Of a DNA stretch of 8,628 nt, positions 1 through 3,809 are shown in pieces. Numbering within the stretch: position 1 is the stretch's first letter; every line of letters begins with the position of its first letter. Position numbers and translations under genes: made by a program. Under the pieces are notes generated by a model, which did no database searches, was not told the DNA's origin, and saw only the letters and a program-made list of their open reading frames with translations. This DNA is from an uncultured Mailhella sp. (GTDB lineage: Bacteria > Desulfobacterota > Desulfovibrionia > Desulfovibrionales > Desulfovibrionaceae), in assembly GCA_905192935.1 (NCBI GenBank), contig CAJJMX010000059.1:1-8628 (forward strand), given 5' to 3'.

Positions 1-855
1 GCCGGCCCTGTCGTGGGCCTCGTAGGTGTCCACGGGATAGCCGGTCTCAAGCAGCTGATAGGCGCACGTCACGCCCACGGGGCCCGCGCCGATGACGGCC
101 ACGCGCTTGTTCTTGGTGGTGGGGCAGGGCTCGGGCTTGAGTATGCCCGGCACTATGGTCTCGTCGGCGGCGAATCGTTTCAGGTTCTTGATGTCCACGG
201 GCGCGTCCACCTGACCGCGGCGGCAGGCCTTTTCGCAGTAGCGCACGCACACGCGGCCGCAGCTTCCGGCCAGCGGATAGTGATTGAGCACCACGCCTGC
301 GGCCAGATCGTTGTGGCCGTCCTGGACGTAGTCGATGTAGCGCGGCACGTTCACATGACTGGGACAGGCCTCGATGCAGGGACTCGTGGTCACGGAATAG
401 AAGCCCGCGTCGTCATGGAAGGGGAAGGGCCGAAGCTCGTCGGGGAAATGGAAGAGCGCGCCGAGAAGCGGCGTCGTGCCCGTGCGGCCCACGCCGCACA
501 GGGAAGTCTCGTGCATCTGTTCGGTGATGTCGCGCACCTCTTCCCAGTGCACGAGCTCGCCGCGGCAGGCCTTTTCGAGTTCCTGGGCGATGATGGGAGA
601 GCCTGAGCGGCAGGGGGAACATTTGCCGCAGGACTCGGCGGCAAGACGCTGATGGTGCTTCCACAGCGCCCAGACCAGACTTGCCGTGCGGGAAAATACC
701 AGGAACCCGCGGTTGCTGAGGAATATCTCCGTGGGATTCCCTTCGTTGAACTGGTCGAAAATTTCCAGCGGCAGGTCCTTGGGAGCGGTGGGAGCCGCGG
801 AGCCGCGGTTGTCGTACACGACATTGTCCCAGACTCCGTAAATCAGCTGCGGCAT
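1..855 (-). CDS. NuoF-type Fe-S / GltD-like FAD-dependent oxidoreductase (C-terminus cut off by window edge)
   Basis: The frame is open to the left edge, so only the first 285 residues are visible. Residues about 60-135 resemble the NADH_4Fe-4S region of NuoF/HydB, with C76-x2-C79-x2-C82 and a fourth cysteine at C120 in the context SLCGVGRTG. Residues about 155-235 resemble the N-terminal Fe-S domain of GltD and NfnB, with C160, C164, C199, C203, C207 and C211 (GRVCVRYCEKAC). A Rossmann motif GAGPVG follows at 256-261, the start of an FAD/NAD(P) domain. The family moves electrons between NAD(P)H, flavin and Fe-S clusters in the cytoplasm. The FMN/NADH-binding part of true NuoF is absent, so this is not a complex I subunit. 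The start ATG (853-855) has AAGGAGG 8 nt upstream. I infer a transhydrogenase or ferredoxin/NAD(P)H-type role; the exact partners are not visible. Confidence 0.85.
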   Translation of the reverse strand, partial: MPQLIYGVWDNVVYDNRGSAAPTAPKDLPLEIFDQFNEGNPTEIFLSNRGFLVFSRTASLVWALWKHHQRLAAESCGKCSPCRSGSPIIAQELEKACRGELVHWEEVRDITEQMHETSLCGVGRTGTTPLLGALFHFPDELRPFPFHDDAGFYSVTTSPCIEACPSHVNVPRYIDYVQDGHNDLAAGVVLNHYPLAGSCGRVCVRYCEKACRRGQVDAPVDIKNLKRFAADETIVPGILKPEPCPTTKNKRVAVIGAGPVGVTCAYQLLETGYPVDTYEAHDRAG

Positions 856-954
856 AGGGAAAGCCTCCTTGTTGGGCGGTATGAGCCATGGTGGCCGGAA
901 ACGGTCTCTATCTTTGTGGTCCGTGACCTGGTGCTCTTGGCAAACTATCGGTTA

Positions 955-983
955 TATGTAGGGAAAAAAGCCGCCTTCGTAAA
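955..983 (-). promoter_or_regulatory. Weak promoter candidate for the oxidoreductase gene
   Basis: On the minus strand TTTACG (983-978) lies 17 bp from TACATA (960-955), which runs directly into TATAAC. The match to sigma-70 consensus is modest (4/6 and 3/6), but this is the only clearly AT-rich patch upstream of the gene. A transcript from here would have a leader of roughly 90 nt. Confidence 0.25.
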
Positions 984-993
984 GAGATAAGAC

Positions 994-1040
994 AAAAAGG
1001 AACCGATGATGCCGAAGCGCCGTCTTTTCTTTTCGGTTCC
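994..1040 (-). terminator. Terminator-like hairpin without an assigned gene
   Basis: The perfect 8-bp arms GGAACCGA (999-1006) and TCGGTTCC (1033-1040) enclose a 26-nt loop. Read on the minus strand, the stem is followed at once by TTTTTGTC (998-991), the layout of an intrinsic terminator. The long loop makes it weaker than the other terminators here. No minus-strand protein gene ends just upstream. It could insulate the oxidoreductase gene from leftward read-through, end a small RNA, or be a protein-binding palindrome. Confidence 0.4.
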
Positions 1041-1170
1041 GACCCTTTCAAGGCATGGCCGAAGAGGCGGAAAGCACTCCCGTTCTGCGGCCGGAGGGCG
1101 TTCTTCCGGAAGAGGGGGAAAGAGGCGCTGCGGAGCTTTTGTTCCCCTCGTCGGGGGCACGGCGCATGAT

Positions 1171-1199
1171 TTGCAAGAGAGGACGCTTCACGATATGCT
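1171..1199 (+). promoter_or_regulatory. Sigma-70-like promoter of the AbrB-family gene
   Basis: TTGCAA (1171-1176) and TATGCT (1194-1199) are separated by exactly 17 bp; each box matches consensus at 4 of 6 positions. Transcription would begin near 1206, about 25 nt before the ATG at 1232. That supports 1232 rather than the farther upstream ATG at 1055 as the translation start. Confidence 0.5.
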
Positions 1200-1231
1200 C
1201 GGCGCATTTCAAGGTGAAGGTGAGGGATGTC

Positions 1232-1732
1232 ATGAATCATCAGATCGTTATGCTTGTCGTGAGCGGTGCGTTGGTCGGTTGTCTTTTCAAGTACCTGAAC
1301 ATTCCCGGCGGCTGCATGCTCGGCGCCGTGGTGGGCAGCATGGCCGTGAAGCTGCTCGGCCTTGCCGACATACAGATGCCCTCCCTCTTTTACAATGCGG
1401 CGCAGCTCGCCATCGGCATCTGCGTGGGATCCATGCTTTCTCTGGATCTGCTCGTCAGCATGAAGGATCAGATCCCCGTGATGCTTCTGAGCACCTTCAT
1501 CCTGCTGGCGGCGGGTCTCGGTTCGGCCTTCGTGGTGCGGCACATGACCGACATCGACGTGATAGGCTCCATCCTCGCCACGTCGCCGGGCGGCCTCAAT
1601 GCGGTCATAGGCCTGGCCGACGCCAACGAGCATCTGCCCAAGATCATGGCCTTTCAGATGACCCGTCTTTACATCGTCATCCTGATGGTGCCGGTGTTCT
1701 GCTGGTGCATGAAGTTCTTCTTCCACAAGTAG
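1232..1732 (+). CDS. AbrB-family membrane protein, single-repeat (half-length) form
   Basis: A 166-residue, very hydrophobic protein with about four to five membrane segments. It matches one unit of the AbrB duplication family (ammonia monooxygenase/AbrB membrane proteins, unrelated to the Bacillus AbrB regulator). Typical elements are IPGGCMLGAVVGSM (24-37), the loop SPGGLNAVIGLA (118-129), and QMTRLYIVILMVP (142-154). Usual members carry two such repeats in about 340-360 residues; this one has a single repeat, so it would need to pair with itself or a partner. The start at 1232 is chosen because AAGGTGAGG lies just upstream and homology begins there; an in-frame ATG at 1055 would add 59 residues that do not resemble the family. 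Function in the family is poorly defined (transport or regulation has been suggested). It is monocistronic, between its own promoter and a strong terminator. Confidence 0.8.
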   Translation: MNHQIVMLVVSGALVGCLFKYLNIPGGCMLGAVVGSMAVKLLGLADIQMPSLFYNAAQLAIGICVGSMLSLDLLVSMKDQIPVMLLSTFILLAAGLGSAFVVRHMTDIDVIGSILATSPGGLNAVIGLADANEHLPKIMAFQMTRLYIVILMVPVFCWCMKFFFHK

Positions 1733-1810
1733 CCCGGCCGGAGGAGACGCGCTTTGCGACCCGGCGGAAGGCCCGGGCGCGGAGTCCCCGGTCCGTGAGA
1801 CTCGTTCCGC

Positions 1811-1856
1811 AAAAAAGAACGCCCGTCGTTTTTGAAACGGCGGGCGTTCTTTGTTT
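1811..1856. terminator. Bidirectional intrinsic terminator
   Basis: A 15-bp stem (arms 1817-1831 and 1835-1849, one G-T wobble) closes a 3-nt TTG loop. It is flanked by A6 (1811-1816) on the left and TTTGTTT (1850-1856) on the right, so it works in both directions. It sits between the converging ends of the AbrB-family gene (stop at 1732) and the lipoprotein gene (stop at 1886). Confidence 0.92.
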
Positions 1857-1885
1857 ACGGTTCTGTTATGGTCTTGCTGCTCTTC

Positions 1886-2587
1886 TCAGCGGCGCGGTCC
1901 GCCGGGACGGCTCATGCCGCCGGGAAGGATTCCCGCAGGACGCGCGGGACGCGATCCGGAGGGGCGCATGGACGGGGGTCTCGTGTTCCCGCCGGAAGGC
2001 CTCAGCATGGGGGGCCTCGGCGAAGTGCCCGCCGGACGCGCCATGGAAGGCCTCGGCGGACGGGCTCCTCCGGGTCTCATGGCCGGGGGACGGCCGCCTC
2101 CCGGAGCGCCGGGCCTTACCGCCGGGGGACGCGGTCCTCCCGGTCTTCCCGGACCCATGACGGGCGGACGCGGCGTGCCGGGAGCGCCGGGTTTCACTCC
2201 CGGGGGTCTCATACCCGGGGGCCTTATGCCCGGAGGCCTGACGCCCTGCGCGGGACCCGACGGAGGACGAAGTCCCGGAGGCCTGACGCCGGGCGGCGGT
2301 CGGTGTCCCGGGGGCGTCAGCATGGGGGGTCTCGGCGGCGGAGGCGGCGCGATGTGATGCGGTCTCGGCGGCGGGGCCACGATGACGGGGGGAGGAAGGA
2401 CGGGGAAGAGCAGAGACGTGCCGTAGTAGCCGGGCGAACTGTAGACGCCCGTGCCCACGCTGACACTGCCGCCGTACACGCCGCCGGAACCCACGGCCAC
2501 GCTGCCGGCCACGTCCGGTCCGTAGGGATCGTAGGCGCAGCCCGAGAGCGCGATGAGGGCGGACACGGCAAGAAGCCTGAGCTTCAT
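1886..2587 (-). CDS. Proline/arginine-rich lipoprotein of unknown function
   Basis: A 233-residue protein with a lipoprotein signal: MKLRLLAVSALIALSGC gives a lipobox LSGC with the modified Cys at 17. Position +2 is Ala, so sorting to the outer membrane is expected. Residues about 25-60 are Gly/Ser/Val/Tyr-rich, 61-90 are a polyproline stretch, and about 90-233 consist of degenerate five-residue units of the type PPGxR (for example PPGIRPPGMRPPGVK, 118-132). After D25 there is not one Asp or Glu, but there are 26 Arg and one Lys, so the mature chain is extended and strongly cationic. The start has AAGGAGA (2599-2593) six nt upstream. I recognise no enzymatic domain; binding to an anionic envelope polymer or acting as a spacer is conceivable but unproven. 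The high density of RPP motifs is low-complexity, so similarity searches will mislead. Confidence 0.8.
   Translation of the reverse strand: MKLRLLAVSALIALSGCAYDPYGPDVAGSVAVGSGGVYGGSVSVGTGVYSSPGYYGTSLLFPVLPPPVIVAPPPRPHHIAPPPPPRPPMLTPPGHRPPPGVRPPGLRPPSGPAQGVRPPGIRPPGMRPPGVKPGAPGTPRPPVMGPGRPGGPRPPAVRPGAPGGGRPPAMRPGGARPPRPSMARPAGTSPRPPMLRPSGGNTRPPSMRPSGSRPARPAGILPGGMSRPGGPRR
1889..2350 (-). repeat. Degenerate 15-nt coding repeats (PPGxR units)
   Basis: Within the lipoprotein gene, codons 80-233 hold many related units. The tidiest run is at about 2186-2239, where three consecutive 15-nt units encode PPGIR, PPGMR and PPGVK. Other units have drifted in sequence and spacing. The pattern looks like slippage or unequal exchange followed by divergence. 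Confidence 0.7.
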
Positions 2588-2687
2588 GGTAGTCTCCTTG
2601 GCTTTTGGGGCGGGACGCCCGTCCTTTTTTCGCCGCGCGTTTTTAAAGAGCGCGTCGCAGGGACGGGCAATGCCGTCTAATCATTTA

Positions 2688-2703
2688 CAGAATAGACATT
2701 CTG
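2688..2703. promoter_or_regulatory. Palindrome overlapping the -10 box of the lipoprotein promoter
   Basis: CAGAAT and ATTCTG form perfect 6-bp arms around AGAC. The left arm covers the predicted -10 box, a position where a dimeric regulator could act. No known operator consensus was recognised. Confidence 0.3.
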
Positions 2704-2716
2704 CCGGAAAAGACAA
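2689..2716 (-). promoter_or_regulatory. Promoter candidate for the lipoprotein gene
   Basis: On the minus strand TTGTCT (2716-2711) and TATTCT (2694-2689) are 16 bp apart. The predicted start leaves a leader of about 95 nt. I see no convincing terminator after the upstream thiolase gene (stop at 2745), so some read-through into the lipoprotein gene is also possible. Confidence 0.4.
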
Positions 2717-2744
2717 GTTTCGTTTTCTTTCAGAACGTGCCGTT

Positions 2745-3647
2745 TTATTTCTGGGAGAGGGCCTCGCGGATGCGGCATACGCCGCACACTTCCGTGGAGG
2801 TGGGATAGCCGCAGCGCGTGCAGGGGGAGAGCTTTTCTCCCCTTTCGACTTCCTGCGCGCGGAAGGCGGGCTTTCCGCGTTCCAGAAAGCCGTGATAGAA
2901 GTCCATCTTGCGGCCGGGCATTTTTTCCTCGAGGTCTATCCACAGGCTTTTCAGGGTGGAGAAGCTTGCGCCCTCGCTGTAGGGACAGGGGGCGTAGTGG
3001 TTTTCTATGCCCATGAGGAAGGCGTAGTTGGCGGTCTCGAATTCCGTGAGTCTCCAGAATGGCTTGACCTTCTTCGTGAAGCCGTCGGAATCTTCGAGCA
3101 CGGGGCCCTGATCGCTCAGATACGCGCGGTCCCAGCGCAGGGTGTTGCTCGTGAGGCGCGCCACTTCGTCGTCGAGATTGTGGCCCGTGGCGAGCACGTT
3201 GAAGCCGCCTTCGCGCGCGGTCTGGTTGAAGAAGTAGCGCTTGATCTTGCCGCAGGCGGAGCACACGGGACGGCGCAGGGCGGCCTTGACTTTGGGGATG
3301 GCCAGACCCTCGGCGGCCATTTCGCGGACGATGAGCGGAAAGTCGTACTTTCTGCAGAAGCGTTCCACCACGGCGCGGGCGGCGGGCGAGGACTCGGGGA
3401 TGCCGAGGTCTATGTGCAGGGCCGTGACGTCGTAGCCCTGACGGCCGAGCTCGAGCATGAGGGCCAGAGAATCCTTGCCGCCGGACAGGGCCACGAGCAC
3501 GCGGTCGCTTCTGGTCATGAGGCCCTGTTCCCTGATGCCTCTGTCGACCTGTTTTGAAAAGAAGTCCAGAAAGCAGTCGGGGCAGAAGGCGGTGTTGTGA
3601 CTGGGCAGGGCGACGACGGCGCGTGCATGGCAGCGGCGGCACTTCAT
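2745..3647 (-). CDS. TtuA/NcsA-like tRNA 2-thiolation enzyme (PP-loop ATPase, TIGR00269-type)
   Basis: A 300-residue cytoplasmic enzyme of the TtcA/TtuA group, which adenylates a tRNA base with ATP and replaces oxygen by sulfur. The N-terminal zinc-finger pair is C3-x2-C6 and C22-x2-C25. The PP-loop SGGKDS is at 55-60. Then come C129-x2-C132 (PVCSACGKIKR), GHNLDDE at 155-161 and C221 (APCPYSEG). The C-terminal zinc-finger pair is C276-x2-C279 and C288-x2-C291. C129, C132 and C221 match the three [4Fe-4S] ligands known in Thermus TtuA (C130, C133, C222). Flanking zinc fingers favour TtuA/NcsA over TtcA, but the actual base (U54, C32 or wobble U34) cannot be read from sequence. The start at 3647 is set by the first zinc finger and GAGG 7 nt upstream; the frame stays open far upstream, but that stretch is antisense to the next gene. 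It has a divergent promoter. Confidence 0.88.
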   Translation of the reverse strand: MKCRRCHARAVVALPSHNTAFCPDCFLDFFSKQVDRGIREQGLMTRSDRVLVALSGGKDSLALMLELGRQGYDVTALHIDLGIPESSPAARAVVERFCRKYDFPLIVREMAAEGLAIPKVKAALRRPVCSACGKIKRYFFNQTAREGGFNVLATGHNLDDEVARLTSNTLRWDRAYLSDQGPVLEDSDGFTKKVKPFWRLTEFETANYAFLMGIENHYAPCPYSEGASFSTLKSLWIDLEEKMPGRKMDFYHGFLERGKPAFRAQEVERGEKLSPCTRCGYPTSTEVCGVCRIREALSQK

Positions 3648-3711
3648 GGAAAAACCTCGTGAAAATGGCGGAGTTCGTGGGTGGGAGCGAGAAAGACGTC
3701 CTCGGACGCCC

Positions 3712-3740
3712 TTCACAGACCCAGAGGAATACGCTAAAAC
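3712..3740 (+). promoter_or_regulatory. Promoter candidate for the 725-residue anchored protein
   Basis: TTCACA (3712-3717) and TAAAAC (3735-3740) are 17 bp apart, matching consensus at 5/6 and 4/6. The leader of roughly 60 nt contains a small GC-rich hairpin (CCGGG 3775-3779 with CCCGG 3784-3788) just ahead of the GGAG site at 3796-3799. Confidence 0.45.
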
Positions 3741-3754
3741 GGAGGAAGTGTAAA
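3726..3754 (-). promoter_or_regulatory. Promoter candidate for the tRNA thiolase gene
   Basis: Minus-strand TTTACA (3754-3749) and TATTCC (3731-3726) are 17 bp apart, matching consensus at 5/6 and 3/6. The leader would be about 70 nt. It overlaps the opposing promoter at 3712-3740. Confidence 0.4.
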
Positions 3755-3809
3755 ACTGCAATCTTCTCAGCTGTCCGGGCCGTCCCGGGCAAGACGGAGT
3801 GTTCCGCTC

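Larger units (their letters stand above)
856..1231. other. Divergent intergenic region without a convincing gene
   Basis: This 376-base stretch separates the leftward oxidoreductase from the rightward AbrB-family gene. It holds the Shine-Dalgarno site of the leftward gene (864-870, minus), an AT-rich patch around 941-1000 with a weak minus-strand promoter candidate, a terminator-like hairpin at 994-1040, a 12-bp palindrome TCTTCCGGAAGA at 1102-1113, and a good plus-strand promoter at 1171-1199. Short reading frames cross it on both strands, but their predicted peptides show no recognisable domain and they have no convincing ribosome binding sites. Confidence 0.6.

Noticed and set aside
13..606. 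197-residue plus-strand frame at the left edge
   Set aside because: It is antisense to the clearly recognisable Fe-S flavoprotein and shows only Ala/Gly/His-rich noise.
1055..1231. Upstream start for the AbrB-family gene adding 59 residues
   Set aside because: The added residues are hydrophilic and unlike the family, a promoter lies inside this stretch, and 1232 has its own Shine-Dalgarno site.
2192..2317. Collagen-like repeat in the lipoprotein
   Set aside because: PPG occurs often, but the period is five residues, not Gly every third residue, so no triple helix is predicted.
1851..2357. Glycine-rich plus-strand frame opposite the lipoprotein gene
   Set aside because: It is the mirror of the PPGxR-coding repeats; it starts inside the bidirectional terminator and lacks a ribosome binding site, while the minus frame has a lipoprotein signal.
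2613..2630. Plus-strand terminator (GGAC-GCCC-GTCC then T6)
   Set aside because: The stem is only 4 bp and no plus-strand gene ends here.
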